Positions 12,271 through 27,093 are shown, counted from the first letter of the stretch. The stretch: 64,000 nucleotides of DNA from Glandiceps talaboti (GCF_964340395.1 NC_135556.1:13886410-13950409); one strand, 5' to 3'. Notes: a model not told the origin generated them from the letters alone. Numbers and translations are program-made.

Positions 12271-12440
12271 AAGATTAACGACCGGTCAGTTTCTCCAGCC
12301 GGTTGGGTTCTTAAATCGGACCGACAAAATAGTCACTGACCCCCCCCCCCCCCCATCTGTAAAACCAAAAACAGGCTGAACCCCCCCCCCCTCCCATCAC
12401 TTAATTCTAAAACATAATGACCCCTCTCCCCCCCCCATAT
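12270..12440. repeat. dispersed C-rich repeat, partial copy 2
   Basis: Carries ACCGGTCAGTTTCT and AAAACAGGCTGACC-type blocks shared with the repeats at 10796-11035 and 63800-63990, with several poly-C tracts of 8-14 bases. Confidence 0.5.
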
Positions 12441-12514
12441 AATATTCACATGGCAGCAGGTATTTTTTGATCGTGACTCAGTGTGGACTGCTTGCCTGCC
12501 TTGCATATAATTTA

Positions 12515-13731
<1,217 letters not shown>

Positions 13732-14086
13732 CAAATTGATTGTGGAAAAGCGTGTGGTCAGTTTGACATCTATTAAAACATAACGATATTCGATTCTCTG
13801 CAACCCAGTGTGGTTGCTTTGCAGGATATTGGATATATTAATAAAGTCGAGGTTAAGAAGCCTGATAGAGCTGAACAACGCCAGGTATGGAGTCAGAATT
13901 TACGGTGGGGGGAGCTGGGGAGAAATTGGGGGGGGGCATGAAAATTCTGATAGTCTGAAAGGGTTGGCGAAATATTTTGCTCATGATTTGAATCAAAATT
14001 TAAACCTCAGGAGCAGTTTTTTACCGAGTATATTTTTAAAAATTCTCACGCCTTTGCTGCAATTACTTCTACAACCTATATTCAGC

Positions 14087-15105
14087 GTGGTCTTTGATAA
14101 ATTTTGAAACGAGCCATAATCTGTAAATTCTATCTAAAACGTCCTAAACGACCAATAAACGAGCATAAGCGAGCCAAAACTAACCAAAACCGACCACAAA
14201 TGAGCCAAAATAAGCCAGGAATTGTCTTCAATTGGCACACACTCACACGCTGCATACAAACAACAGTGCACTGTGTTATATTTGAGACAAATTTTGGCCA
14301 ACTGAGGGCGCACTGTATAGAAGTACAAAATAAATAAATCATTATATCAATCAATCAATTAATCAATTAATCAATCTTTATTGCACAACAACATGCCATA
14401 GCAAGCATGGTAAAGGTTGACTGATTGATTAATTGATTGATTGATATAATGATTTACTTATAAGTAGTTTTATTTCAAAAGTATAGGGCCACCGGCCATC
14501 ATTCGACAAAAAGAGGATAAATATTACAGTAACTTTTGGAACACAATGACCAATAAAATAAAAATTACAAAGATAGTAACGTCTTCTCTCTGAGTAAGAA
14601 CACTTTAAAATACAAAGATAAACAAATGAAAAAATGTAAGGTGATTGCTGGTCGAAAGTAAGGTTATTGCTTTATCTCGTGTTGGGTACTGTATGAAATA
14701 ATTTGGTATTATGATTTATTTATTACATTACATAGTAAGAAATTACAAATTATTATTATTAATAAATAATATCTACCAGACAAGGTGGTAATTTATAGTG
14801 GACAGGGCTAGGGGGTCTTTATGTACAAGTGCATGTGTGTATTTCTATAAAGTACGCCGTCAGTCGGCAAAAAATATGTCTCAAATATGGCTCAACACAG
14901 TGTACTGTTGTCTGCATGCAGAGTGTGAGTGTGTGCCCGTTGAAGACATTCAAGTCAATTCCTGGCTTGTTTTGGCTCGTTTTTGGTTGGTTTTGGTTAG
15001 TTTTGGCTCGTTTATGCTAATCTATTGGTCGTTTGGGACGATTTAGACAGAATTTACAGATTATTGCTCATTTCAAAATTTATCAAAGACCATTCAGGGC
15101 TGAGT
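14087..15105. mobile_element. foldback element with ~250-bp inverted arms
   Basis: The left arm (about 14087-14330) and right arm (about 14850-15105) are diverged inverted copies. Both contain the AAAATTTATCAAAGACC end, the repeated GAGCCAAAAC / GTTTTGGCTC blocks, and the AACAGTGCACTGTGTT region. A second, tighter palindrome sits just inside the left arm (14325-14370 paired with 14421-14462, cores ATCAATCAATCAATTAATC and complement). There is no transposase. The structure fits a foldback-type or MITE-type DNA element. Confidence 0.6.
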
Positions 15106-15142
15106 TGAGTGACAGCCATGGGAATGCATTTGTGTAAGTGTT

Positions 15143-15263
<121 letters not shown>

Positions 15264-16259
15264 GGGAGAATTTTATGAACATTCAAACCTCAGGAGCAGT
15301 CATTTACCTTGTATTTTGCAATTATGAGGCAGTCAAGGACCAAGCGAATGTCTGTGTGTCTGCCAAAATATATATGTATAACTTAAAGTGTAGGTAATAT
15401 ATTCATACAGTTGTATAATAATGTATTGAGAGTACAATTTGGGTATTGAAGACAATTTTCAAGTACTCCATGGCTTCCAATAATGTATATAGTTTTAAAT
15501 GTTATGCCACTGAATGGCCTCCTACATGTCCTTATTTTCAAAAATTTGCCTACCATTTGAGGGGGACACCCCCTCCACACCGTCCCCACTAGCTGTCATG
15601 GGGGATGACGTTTCTACCCAGAATTAAGATTTCAAAAGAAAACTCTGATGGCTAAGTTTTTCCAGGTTACAGCCCAATGAGAGACCTTTTTCACAAAACC
15701 CACATCTATTTGTGAAGAAAGCTCTCCGCATGTTATGTATGGACGCTGTAGTTGATTTTCACTGTTAGTTTACAGTGTGTCATGTAGTGTACCATACTGT
15801 ACATCTCTGAAGTGGAGGGGGTAATGTATAATTACATATTAAAATATGTGCAGCCAGGGGGATACGAAAATTATTTTCATTGGGGGGGGGGGGGGAGCTT
15901 GAAAATCCTGTAGAGCGTGAAGGGCTGCGAAAATCTTTTTGACCAAAATAATTCCCCCCGCCGTAAATTCTAACTCAAGCCTAAGACAACATTAATAGGC
16001 TGTAAAAATAGAATTGACAACAAATATGGTTGCCATTCATCAAAAGTTATATCAGCACCAAATATAATGCTTTTCTTCAATATTACGTATGAGCATGATT
16101 TAAAAGAAATTGGCAATATATATAAAATCCTACACTTGGTCTGTGATGAAATTTGGCTTGATTTCATATTTATATACACTATAATGTTACTGTTGGTATG
16201 GGCAGTATCTTTGTTGCGGGGTCAAATATTCGTAATTTATGTAAATGTTTTTTGAAAGT

Positions 16260-16930
16260 TTATCCACTTGTTTAACCATCCATGTTCTTTCTGCAATATA
16301 CATCACCACTTCACTGTTGATATGGGCATAATCATTTTCCTAGGAATATGTGCATTCGAATTTTGGATGTATACCCAATTGCCTAACCGTCCCTAATAAA
16401 ATAGCATAAATTTTTCCTAATTCTATCTTTGCAATGTACACCATCATTATATTGCTGTTCTTATGAGAGTGGTCTTATCGCTAAGTATATAGATATCCAT
16501 TCTGGAATGTTTGGTCTTATTTCTATTAATCGTTGTTTTCATCTTTGCAATATAAACCATCATGTAGTTACTATGTTTGTGGTCTTATTGCCAGCCACAT
16601 CTGCATACATTTTTGTGTGTTTACCCATTTGTTTATGAATGTATGTAGCTATCTTTGCAATACACTCCATCATGTGGCTGTTGTTATGGGCGTGTTCCTG
16701 TTGCTAGGCACATTTGCAAACATATTTTTAATATTTATTCACTTGCCTACCCATACCTGTTATCTTTGTAACATATACATCATCATTCGTCTAGTGCTAA
16801 GGGTGTGGTCTTGATGCTTAACATATTTAATTCTTTATTCACTTGCTGACCCATCCCGGTTATCTTTGCAATATACACCATAATTTTGCTGTTGCTATGG
16901 GCATACTCTTGTTGGTAGTCATATTTACAC
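16260..16930. repeat. tandem-core repeat family B (about 120-150 bp units)
   Basis: Successive units share ATCTTTGCAATATACACCATCAT, TGGCTGTTGTTATGGGC and TTGCTAGGCACATTT-type blocks. The same blocks, inverted (CCATAGCAACAGCC, TATTGCAAAGATAA), recur at 28380-28690, 35400-35700, 41320-41630, 50930-51260 and 53150-53350. They are cores of the family whose terminus is described at 27745. Confidence 0.6.
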
Positions 16931-17107
16931 AATTGTTTTGGTACTGACTTTTTTTAACAAGAGACATTTTAGACCTAATTTCATATCACTAATATTGTTT
17001 GACTAAATCACACATTGTGATACGATTATTTTGCTTTGAACATTTCCCAATCAGACACGAAAAGTAATGTCCCGGCCAAATGCCAAGGCAATCTAGTGGT
17101 CTTTGAC

Positions 17108-17112
<5 letters not shown>

Positions 17113-17204
<92 letters not shown>

Positions 17205-17321
17205 ATGTGTGTATGTGTGCGTGTGTCTACACACATACACACACACACACATACATACATACATACATACATGCATACATACATACATACATACATACAT
17301 ACATACATACATACATACATG
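17113..17321. repeat. (CA)n followed by (CATA)n microsatellite
   Basis: About 90 bp of CA, a short TG/CA-rich spacer, then about 72 bp of the tetranucleotide CATA. No coding meaning. Confidence 0.95.
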
Positions 17322-17574
17322 ACACTTTACCATGCCTATTAGCACTACTCGGTTCAGTTATGCTAAAAACGATCCCCACACCTCAGTCCAATTTGATTTC
17401 GTGCGTTCTCTAAGGGTGCTCTCTCGCATAGCAACGAATCAAACCCGGAAATGTGATATTGTCTTGCCCAGAACAACAAAAACGTTGCAGGTTTTCCGAA
17501 AAGACTTGGTGTTAACATTCATGTATGACTATCAAAGGAAAGAAAGAAATATATATATAGCTATTGAGCTTGCC

Positions 17575-17575
<1 letters not shown>

Positions 17576-17615
<40 letters not shown>
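17576..17615. repeat. (CAA)n microsatellite
   Basis: About 13 copies of a CAA trinucleotide. Confidence 0.9.
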
Positions 17616-17675
17616 AGGGAAAGAGAGAACCTGATGTAAAGTAAATGTCGATGTAAACTGAATTCTTTGTGTATT

Positions 17676-17746
17676 TCACATGAACTAATCTAAGATGGTT
17701 TGTCCTTACACTGTAAGGACAAACCATCTTAGATTAGTTCATGTGA
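17676..17746. repeat. perfect 34-bp inverted repeat with 3-base loop
   Basis: 17676-17709 and 17713-17746 are exact reverse complements (left arm starts TCACATGAACTAATC and ends TGTCCTTAC), separated by ACT. A hairpin this long and mismatch-free among otherwise worn repeats is notable. It may be a very recent inverted duplication, a small hairpin RNA source, or an assembly foldback. Confidence 0.9.
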
Positions 17747-17749
17747 TAT

Positions 17750-19242
17750 CCTCTGTTTACCTAGAAACTAAAATTCTTAATCTTCTTCCCCTTTATAGTT
17801 TCATAATTGTATTCTTTATGTTCTGATGACCATCGACAATGGTGACGTCAGCCTCAAATATGGAGACAAATATGTGTGCATCAAGTAAATTACTTCTAAT
17901 TATCAGACTTCGGTTTCAAATGACCATTGCGACTATTCCAGTAATGGCTTCATTTGGAAAGTGGTCAATAAAATTGTCAATTCTTCCACTCGTAACGGTC
18001 AACAAATCTTTCAATACACAAGTTTAACCATCGATCGTAATCGACTATCATGTCACAAACTAGACGTGCTTGTTACAGAGGTTATATACCTGATTGAGTA
18101 TCCTGCAGTCAAAATGCCGATCTCATTGTTATTTCATGCGGGCAACTTGCCAAGGGATAAGGAGGTAAAGTTGATTTACTTACGTAGTTATTTGAAGGGC
18201 CGATATAAAATAACAATACTAACAACCAAAGATGTAATATTTATTTGTTGTGTATGAAACAAAATAAATGATTTTCAAGCTTGGAAAAGTTGTAATTCGG
18301 CATATTTTGCATATCACTTGCAGAATTGCTGAGAGGCATTTTACCTTACGAAGTGGTATGAATATCATAATGTTATTAACTCCTTTCCGACTCTTCCCCA
18401 TTGTTTAAACTCTGCTCTTAATTTAGCGGACACTTTTTTTCAGTTACTGGGACACTTTTACACAAAGAAAGTTAATCATTTCTATAGCACTGTTCCCAAC
18501 TTGTCAACTGTTACAATGCCACCAATATGAGCTCCACTGCCTAATACTGTGTTTCTGCACCTGTCATTCTGTACAGTGTGTGTAAAATTCGTCCATACCT
18601 TGATGGGTCTTGTACAGTACCTTTAGTTCTATACCTATCTATCTATCCATCCAAAGACATGCTCTATAACCACTTCACTACAAAGTGACTTTTGGAGAAA
18701 GCAGGTCGCCATATGGAAATTTGTTCATTCGTATGTGCATTAGGGTTAATAACATAACTACTTCAGATGGGTATTTTGTTACAGTACGAGTCCTTGCCAG
18801 ATTCGTAGATTTCACAGTAAGCTTTTGGGGAAAACATCGGATTATTTTGCCGAGATGTGCGGGATGGGTTTTCTATAGTGAATTTTATAATCAACATGAT
18901 AATGAGTAAGAGGTTATGTAACAGGGCTGTAGATGACCCCGGGGTAGATGACAAGGTTGACTCTCTGGTGAAAAACTAAAAACTCGTCGAAATCGAAGTA
19001 TAACTTCATTATAGTACAAGTCTTCGGTCAGTAACTGAAGATAATCGGACAGTGTTGGGTAAAGCTCCATCCTCGGACAAAATAATGGAGTTCTATCTAA
19101 CACACTCCGATTATACAGTTAATGTCCTCTGAAGTGTCCTACAACTATCAGTCAAAAGTATGGTTACAGCTCGTACATGATAGACTAGCAATTGATATGC
19201 TAGCGTTCTATTGAATCGATAATTTAGTGTAGTTATATTTAC
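17750..19242. other. intron between propeller exons 5 and 6; no exon recognised
   Basis: Several GTAAG-like donors on the minus strand (for example near 18170) have no acceptor giving a phase-1 exon. The propeller exon at 19243 ends in its own Pro/Gly/Ser tail and the exon at 8348 starts with a Pro/Asp tail, so a separate linker exon may not exist here. Confidence 0.45.
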
Positions 19243-19947
19243 CTTCTAATGGTATATCACCACTGCCTGGGTTGGGCTTTGTAGCAATACATCCAGATAT
19301 CATTGAAACACCCTTTGTAGGATGCACAACCATTGGGAATGGTACTAATGCGTTCTCAGACAGTACATCGAAATCCATCATTTCTTCATCAAACTCTATC
19401 CCAATAGGAATCCAAAAGCTAGGTTCTTCAGTTGCTGCAATGCGTAGTTCACGACGTGATTGCATCAAGCCAATGACGACTGAAGGATCTCCTTTAAAAA
19501 CAGCAATCTTTACAACTCCGTCACTATTAGGCATTGGCCCTTGCCAGGGAGAATGTAAATCTGTGCGTACTGACAAACCTGTCATTTCGTTCATTCCAAA
19601 TACCGAACCATCAGGTGCAACTGCAACATTATCCATGCAACAAGAATTCTCAATTTCGGGCGACCAATTCAAGGAACTTGAGGAACTGGTCCTCATTTTT
19701 CGATCGATATCCAAGGCAAGGAAATCACCATTTGGCATTACTGCAACGTCTAATATAAAGCGTGTGTCTTCTATTGGACCATGTATTGTAGGATCGATCG
19801 ATGAGCTATAATACAAGTTGTTATCTTCCCCGACAAACAGAAAATGTTGATCTAAATATGCAGAGAAGGAATGTCGTACATAGAAAACAGATGTACACTG
19901 AATGCCTTCTGTAATTATGTAAGGGTAAAGCAGTTCGATTTTTGGTC
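19243..19947 (-). CDS. propeller-domain exon 5
   Basis: A 705-bp exon (235 codons), acceptor AATTAATGTGTGTAG, donor GTAAAT, phase 1 at both ends. It is the longest propeller exon: about 35 extra residues precede the repeats. Four repeats start near 42, 82, 122 and 163, carrying the same Leu-Tyr, Trp, G-P, N-S and D-G-x-L-x-L pattern as its sisters. Ser-Cys-Cys lies at 102-104. The C-terminus has a KPNPGSGDIPLEG tail that resembles a built-in linker. It is clearly related to, but well diverged from, the three array copies, with which it shares RTSS, SPWxGPxPNS, KIAVxxG and IGLMxSR motifs. Propeller fold inferred from the repeats; function unknown. Confidence 0.72.
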
Positions 19948-21100
19948 CTACACACATTAATTGTTGCAATAGCAAACATGATATACTCCATATTGGCAAA
20001 TAAATTATACCAAAGTACATTGCCTGATTATAGAATCAGTATGTACCAAAATATATCAAATTTGAAGCTTGAATTCAACAGATATGTATTAATTAATACT
20101 AATCATAATTGTGCAAATGACACAACAACTAAAACTATGTCAGCAAGTTATATAAAACATTTCGCTTTCAGGGTTGATACTGTATTGTATTTGCACCCAT
20201 GTTTGCAGTGTTTTCCGCTACACCTTTACTCCCTATGCTCATGAAAGTATGGCTGCAGATAACACTGCAAGCACTCATGCAAATACTCCGAGTACACCAC
20301 ACATATATATACGTACGATATTTCTGAACTATCAATTTCCTTGACATCTCCATCGAACAACGATTGTGTGTGTTTCAAGCAAGGATTGTATGTGTCCCAA
20401 ACAGCCAAATGCTAAGCTTTTATGACGAAGAGTGTAATACGTGTTTGATTCTTGTCAAGCAAGCCAAGCAGTTTATTAATTCAAACCGATAGAGGTATCC
20501 ACATGCACTATGTAATAATGTATGGGTAGGTCACATAACGAAAGTTACTATACGTATTGATAGTGAAGAGACCACTATTTCATAAAAAATAGAGAAACTT
20601 ACCAAGGTACAGTTCTGTCCTTGTGAGATTGCTAAATATGTTAATTATATTGCTATACCCAATCATATTTGATATTATAATAATGTATTATTATCGTTAT
20701 CATTATTAAAATGTCAAAAACTCTGTATTTTGAACAGACTCGGTGTAAAATTAGTTTAACGAAAATATTAAATATTGCAAGTATACGTTATGTCTTTTTA
20801 GAAAATTTAAGAATAGTGAACAAGTCGTGTAGGTTCAAGTTCCTAGTTACTTGTCCAATCACTTGATCAACAAAATTACGTTACTGTGTTTTCAGATACC
20901 CATAATACTTTACAACTCTTAGTATCCCTAGGTTATTTCCAGTGTTTGACATGACGTATCCACAGCTTATTGGTAACCCTTCGTTATTTTTTCTGAGACA
21001 TGTGACATTTGTAGCATAGATTAGATTTGCTGAACTATCAATATATGTGACTGGTTACAGTAAAATGCGCAGGTGTTGTTTTAAACTTCGTTTATTAGGT
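19948..21100. other. intron, no exon recognised
   Basis: AT-rich intron sequence. A donor-like GTAAGT at 20597-20602 lies downstream of an open frame with an ATG (20664-20666), but there is no other support for an alternative first exon. Confidence 0.4.
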
Positions 21101-21105
21101 CATTT

Positions 21106-22260
21106 TTACCTCCCGTAAGGGGAGGTTATGTTATGCATTTCTCTGTCTGTCTGTCTGCCTGTTTCTACGTCTGTGTGTGTTTGTCTGTCTGTCTGTGGAC
21201 ACGATATCACAAAAACTACTGCATCGATTCTAATGAAACTTGCTGCACATCTTCCAAACGGTAATTGAAAAGAACTGACTAGATTTTGGTAAACATCCAA
21301 TGAACATTACCTAGCACTTCCATAATTAATAGTTTTTAGTAATAAGGCTATATCTTTGGACTGCATACTTCATATTCAATATAATTAGGAACCTACGTTG
21401 ATCATCACAATATGCAACACATCCTATAAAGTTTCTTGATTTAGCTTACTTTTTTAATGAGTTCTTTTTTGAATAATTAATGATTTTCAGTAAGTAATAT
21501 ATATATCTTGAGAATGGCCTCTTCAAATTTCACATAATTTTAACACGTACATCAACCATAACAAATCACACTTATCCAATAAAGCCTATTGGCATAGTTC
21601 TTAGTTTTAATGAGTAAATTGTATACTTAATGCTTTTCGATAATCAGGCTTTATCTTAAGAATGCAAACTTCATGTGCATATATCCTATGACATTTGTCG
21701 ATATAGACTTTCCTTTTAATGAGTAATTTGAATAATTAATGATTTACATTAATTAAGCCATATCGTAAAAATACACACTTCAAATTCCATATAATTTGGC
21801 ACATAAATCAAGCATGACAAAGCGCACATATCCTCTAAAGCCTGTTTGTATTGTTTTTAATTTTAATGACTACGTGCATAATTAATAATTTTCGGCAATT
21901 AGTCTATATCTCAAGAATGCAAACTGCACATTCAACTCGGTACATCCATCAACCATAACAAATTATACGTGTTTGATATAGTTGTTTATGTGGCTTTTAA
22001 TTGTAATATTTAATTTTCATCAATAATCATTTTGATAATGGGGAAATATCTTTTGAAGTGAATGCAAGCTTTAAATTTCAGATATAATTTATTAGTACGT
22101 GTATTGATGGTAAAGAGGTGCATGTGTCATTTAAGATAGGGGTAGAGTAGTCATTTTATTTTATTTACTCATTTTGAAACTTTATGGTATGTTCCATCAT
22201 TTGGTTACAATATATTTTGAAAATCGATTATATTTTCACCAGTAAATTTGAAAGGAATAT
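21106..22260 (-). mobile_element. pearl/Helitron-like element, family A (minus orientation)
   Basis: Begins with a terminal hairpin (CCTCCCGTAAGGGGAGG at 21111-21127), then a CTGT/TCTG microsatellite, then a conserved segment (ACTACTGCATCGATTCTAATG), then about six diverged units of about 150 bp. The units share TTGCATAATTAAT, ATATCTTAAGAATGCAAAC and AACCATAACAAA blocks. Terminal hairpin, microsatellite and tandem core together are the layout described for bivalve pearl elements and Helitron-like HINE/DINE-1 elements. No Rep/helicase is present, so it is non-autonomous. Confidence 0.6.
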
Positions 22261-22671
22261 GAGGTGAACTTTAACGTGTTGTAGGTGTCATAAGGTCTCC
22301 TTCCCGAATGTAAATGTAGAAGTATTTTCATACCTAACGAAGCTGGACAGGTACTTGATTACATCTGTACATATGCAAATGAGACATAGCAGGCCTATAT
22401 CCCGTGACTGATGTGACATGACAACTACCAAACCGGTAAATTTGGTTAAAACCAATAAATGCAAAAAAATACGTGCTTGTAATGTAAACTGCATGTAAAC
22501 CGCCAATTTCAAACCGAACTATGGAAAGTTGATTTTGACCAGTGCAGCCAGTTAAAAACTTTACTGTACAGCCTATAGCATTGTACCACAACGGCGATGT
22601 AAGCTGAACGTTTTCAAATATCGTAAATAAAAGTACAAATCTCTTAAGAATAACTAAAGGTATTGCAAACT

Positions 22672-23860
22672 AAATTATTTTAGCCGATCGAACATTTGAT
22701 TTTCACATTAATAAAACGATTTAATCAACATCAGTCAATTGATCAACTTGTTGTGAACTTGAGAGTTCACGTCAGATGCGTGACATTGCTTCGGCAATTT
22801 CCGGGTTTTACATTCCTGGAAGTTTCACACAATGTGGCCTTAGTCTAGCTTGGAACTTTCGCGTCGGGGGATTTTTACCATGTCCTCTTCACATAGTCTA
22901 TTATAATCGGTTAGGGTGAAGGTCATACAAATTGTGGCAACCACACTCGAACGATCGCCTTGTCAAGGCTCCCTTCGTGAACAAGTCACATGTATATGCA
23001 CACATTGTTGTTTATTTCTTTGTACAGTAACTCTGATCGTGTCTAAACTGCAAACCCAGGAATTTGGCATCAAACGATCCTCAAGGCTATTAATGTTATA
23101 AAACCGAGATTTTGAAGGTACAAGTAGTTTTAGTAAATGAGTTAATGTCTACTACGAGTATCACGACACCACTGTCATGCATGGCCGTGCCTAGTATAGG
23201 CTATATATGGAAGAAATTGCTTGACGTGAGTTCAAGTACCTTTATTTATAGCTTTGTAATGCTTTCACTTACAATTTGTATACAATTCTCGATGTCATAC
23301 AGTGTCATGATGTGGGAATTTAAATTCAGGGAAAGGGTTCACTTTTTTATTACGTGTATTCAACAAAACACTAACTGCATAACAGTGCCTAATACATGAT
23401 ACCTCTGAATTTATTGCGGTAAACATAAAAGGTTTCTATCTGTTCACAGTGCATCTACTTTTACCACGTTCTATAGTCCTCCCAAAATACCACATTGTCT
23501 GCGTGTCTTGTTAAATAAAGGAATTGCAAGTCACATGAAACACCTGTTGAAGTGTCTGTCGAATTTGAGAAAGGTCTTGTCCAGTGGAAAAGGTGTAATA
23601 TAGAACATTTTCCGTTTTCTCTTACTTTTTTTGCACATGTTAAGCACTTCAGCACTATTTAAATTGGCGTCGAATCGTCCTAGGTGTCTCAAATTTGTAA
23701 CAGTGCTCGGAGACACTATATACCGACAAATGTGTCCTTCAGTTAATAAGGTTGCCAAGGAACGGAGAGAAATCGCGTCTGCAAGTGTATAAGATGTTAT
23801 TTTTTTTGCAAATAATACGCAAATTTCGATGATTATAATATTTAGAGACAAACTATATAA
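22672..23860. repeat. 1.2-kb dispersed repeat, intact copy (empty site)
   Basis: Starts at TTTTAGCCGATCGAACATTT and ends near TTTCGATGATTAT. A second copy lies at 56632-57087 plus 61155-61860, split by a 4-kb element. Conserved blocks include GAGAGTTCACGTCAGATG, CTTACAATTTGTATA and GAATTTGAGA. The plus-strand frame at 23112-23399 is not preserved across the copy and no protein family is recognised. Confidence 0.75.
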
Positions 23861-24149
23861 TTATTTTTCCATTTAAGTGTAACACCATGTATAATAGCTA
23901 TAGTTCAGAATTTTGCATTCTAATGATGTGTGTAGGCCCAAAAATACACTAATAGCTTCCCTACACAAAACAACTCATAATTTTGAGAGGATTCCAACCT
24001 GTACGTAACAACCACACAGTAAGTTATCTCTAACTACTCCGGGTAACTACCATACAACCTGGTTGAATTTTGTCCATATTTGGAGCAGCCCATAAGAAGC
24101 TTCCATACATGTATATCATCGATATGTTTCAGATACGATTATAATGAAG

Positions 24150-25480
24150 CACTGTATTCATATCTATTATTCATTTTCGGTCATTAGGCTATATCTTAAG
24201 AATGCAAACTTCAATTTTAATATAATAATGTTATAGTACATACTTTAGCCATGTCATATAAAATTGTTAATGCAGTTTACAGTTAAAATGACAAATTGGC
24301 ATAATTAATACACCATTATAATATGCACATGTCTTATGAAGTTTGTTCGTACAACCTTTTCTTTTAACGAGTAATTTGAAGAGTGAATTATTTTCAGTAA
24401 TAAAAGTGGCCATATGGGTATTTATTGTGGATTTCTAATTTATAAAACAATTTTATTTTTTGAAAAATAGTGTGAAACACCATATGCTTCTTGTAAAAAA
24501 TGTTCTTGTAAATAAAAGTAAAATGTTTTGTTATTGTACAATAACAAACTTTTTCACATTATTTGGCTTTTACTAATGTTTTGAGTTACAATCAAAGACT
24601 TGTTCTTTGTTGTTATACATTATTCTTTCAAGTAGAAAGCCATGATGAAATTGTTTTATAAATCAAAAATCAAAAATAAATGTCCAATCCTCATCCATAT
24701 GGCCAGTTTAAGCTGTATCTTACGAATGCACTCTTCAAATTTCATATAATTTGGCACATATATTAACCATAACAAAGCACACTTATCTACTAAAGCCTGT
24801 TAGCATAGTATTTTTAGTTTTAATGAGTAATTTAATGAGTAGGCTTCATCTTAACAATGCAAATTTCAAATTTCATATAATTTGGTACACATGTCAACCA
24901 AAACAATGCGCACGTTTCTTGATATTGCCTTTACTTTTAATGAGTAATTTGAATTATTAATGATCTTCAGCAATTAACCTATATCTTTGGAATGCACGCT
25001 TCAAATTCCATATAATTTAGCACATGCACCAACTACGAGAAAGCACTCACACACCTTCTAAAGCCTGTTGGACGAGTATGTAATTCTAATGGTCAATTTG
25101 CATAATTAATGATTGTTTAATTAATTAATTAATAATTAGGCTTTATCTTAAGAATGTAAACTTCAGATTTGACTGAACTTGATACATCCATCAACCATAA
25201 CAAATCATATGTGTGTGATGTACTTGCTTGTAGTTTTTAATTGTGATGTATATTTTCCCTAAGTAATCATTTCGATAATTGGGCAATATCTTTACAGTGC
25301 AAACTTTAAATTTCAGATAATTTATTACATGCATTTATGGTAATGACGTGTATGTGTCGTTTAAAGCTTGATGATGTCACTTATAAGCTAAATGGTTAAT
25401 TTGCATAATTAATCATTTTTGATAATGAAGCAATATGTCAACTATGTAAGCTTCAAACTTCATACAGTTTCGTATCATTA
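24150..25480 (-). mobile_element. family A tandem-core repeats (minus orientation)
   Basis: Diverged ~150-bp units with TGAGTAATTTGAATTATTAATGA, TCTTAAGAATGCAAACTTCA and TTTGGCACATACATCAACC-like blocks, without a clear terminal hairpin. The upper half belongs to segmental-duplication unit 1 and is repeated at 31755-32440. Confidence 0.55.
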
Positions 25481-27092
25481 ATTTTCCAATTAAGCGGTAC
25501 ATCATGTATAATAGGTATAGCTCAGAATTTTGCATTCCAACAACGTGTGCAGGCCCACAAATCTACGGTTTTGCCCTTACCCATTCAGTTAAATCTGGTG
25601 TTAACTGACATTACTGCAATTTGATTATATAAGCAACAGGTCTATTTTCAATAATTGTTAAAGTGTTCAGTATCTATTTATTCAGTGACGACAACACCGA
25701 AAAGTAACAGATACTGTTAGTTTAAGTGTAAATAATGTATCAGAGTTTACCTCTTTGCAATACGAATTTAACAGATTTAACAGGACACTTTTGAAACAGA
25801 ATATTCTATTTAGACGAAGGTGAAGCCGGTGACAAAATAACTGATTTTGGCATGCCGAATTCGACGAGGGGTTCCCCAAATACGTTATTATTATATTCGA
25901 GTACCACTATCACAAAACTAACTGGCCATCAGGCTACTGAGGAAAATAAATATCGAATACCAGTCTTTCACAAATCGCCTTATACCATAGTTGTTAAGGG
26001 CTAGGTCTTAAGATAGGTGCTACGTTTGAGTCTGAATTTGTTTAACACACTTCCCTGAAAACAAGCGCAAAACCTGAATTCAAGTCTTGGGTATGTGGCA
26101 GCGTGGGAACTATAATTGTTGTGGTTTACTTATTATTAATATACAGTTTCAGTGTGATGTAAAAAATGTTTGAATACATGGTGTACGCCTTAACTTGATG
26201 ATGATGATAAAGGTGTCCTGAGGAGAGAGGCATCTTTTGAGACATACATCTTACTTTATTTTATTAGTTTTGGGAAACACATTCTGTAGGGTTATGCTTG
26301 GGTCCAAGTAGAGTTCGAATATGGAATCCTAAACATATTGTAACTAAACCTGCCCCAAATACTGAAAAACTTACATCGATCAGTCAAAAGACAGACAAAG
26401 TTACTTTTTGAAATTATTTTCATAGTGAACTACATTAGTTCATTTTCTGTGCTCAGTGTGATGTGATATGTTTCATCTATTAGTTTGCATAGCTGCCCAA
26501 TGACTAGTACGCATGTGCGTCCTATATACTATGCAATCTTTTGGGGTAGTTTTACCCAAGGATACATTGCGGCGCAATGACTATGCATTCGAATTCCATA
26601 TGTTATGCGCATTCTCCACACGGAGAGAGCTATCTACAATATCATCGTGAGGCAGCCCAGGCAACCCATCAAAAATGAATCCACCCTGTGCGAGCTTATG
26701 GACTTTGCCTAGTTATGATATTATATTTTAGATGACTCATGTCATCCTTAAACTCGCTGACCTGTGTTAAATGTCAGTCAAATGAACGTGTACATGTTAT
26801 GAAGTGGCCTAGTGTATATGTAAATTTTGGCTGATTTGTTTTCAAACATTATTCAGAAGTAACACTAACACATGACATTGATTATAGTGAAATTACATTT
26901 ACATTTGCCAAACTAGTACATTCAACCTACTATTTGGATGCATAGAGACTCATTGACTGTCTTACTGTGTTTTCAAATAAGATAAACTGGTAAAAGAGTA
27001 CATCACGATATTAGCCAACAAGTTGTGAAGACGCTATTCCACATTTTGTCTTCTGCAAACTATCATTTAACAAACATTTTTGAAAAATAGTA

Positions 27093-27093
<1 letters not shown>

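Noticed and set aside
19272-19811. 179-codon open frame on the plus strand opposite propeller exon 5, with similar 121-144-codon frames opposite the array exons
   Set aside because: Antisense shadows of the real exons. No start context, splice sites or family match, and the minus strand carries the repeats and splice borders.
20603-20666. Possible first exon: ATG at 20664-20666, 21 codons, GTAAGT donor in phase 1
   Set aside because: The encoded peptide is not a signal sequence, there is no promoter evidence and no counterpart in the array units. Phase agreement alone has a one-in-three chance.
23112-23399. 95-codon plus-strand frame in the 1.2-kb repeat
   Set aside because: Part of the frame is recognisable in the second copy, but stops and shifts break it and no family is recognised, so it is treated as noncoding repeat.
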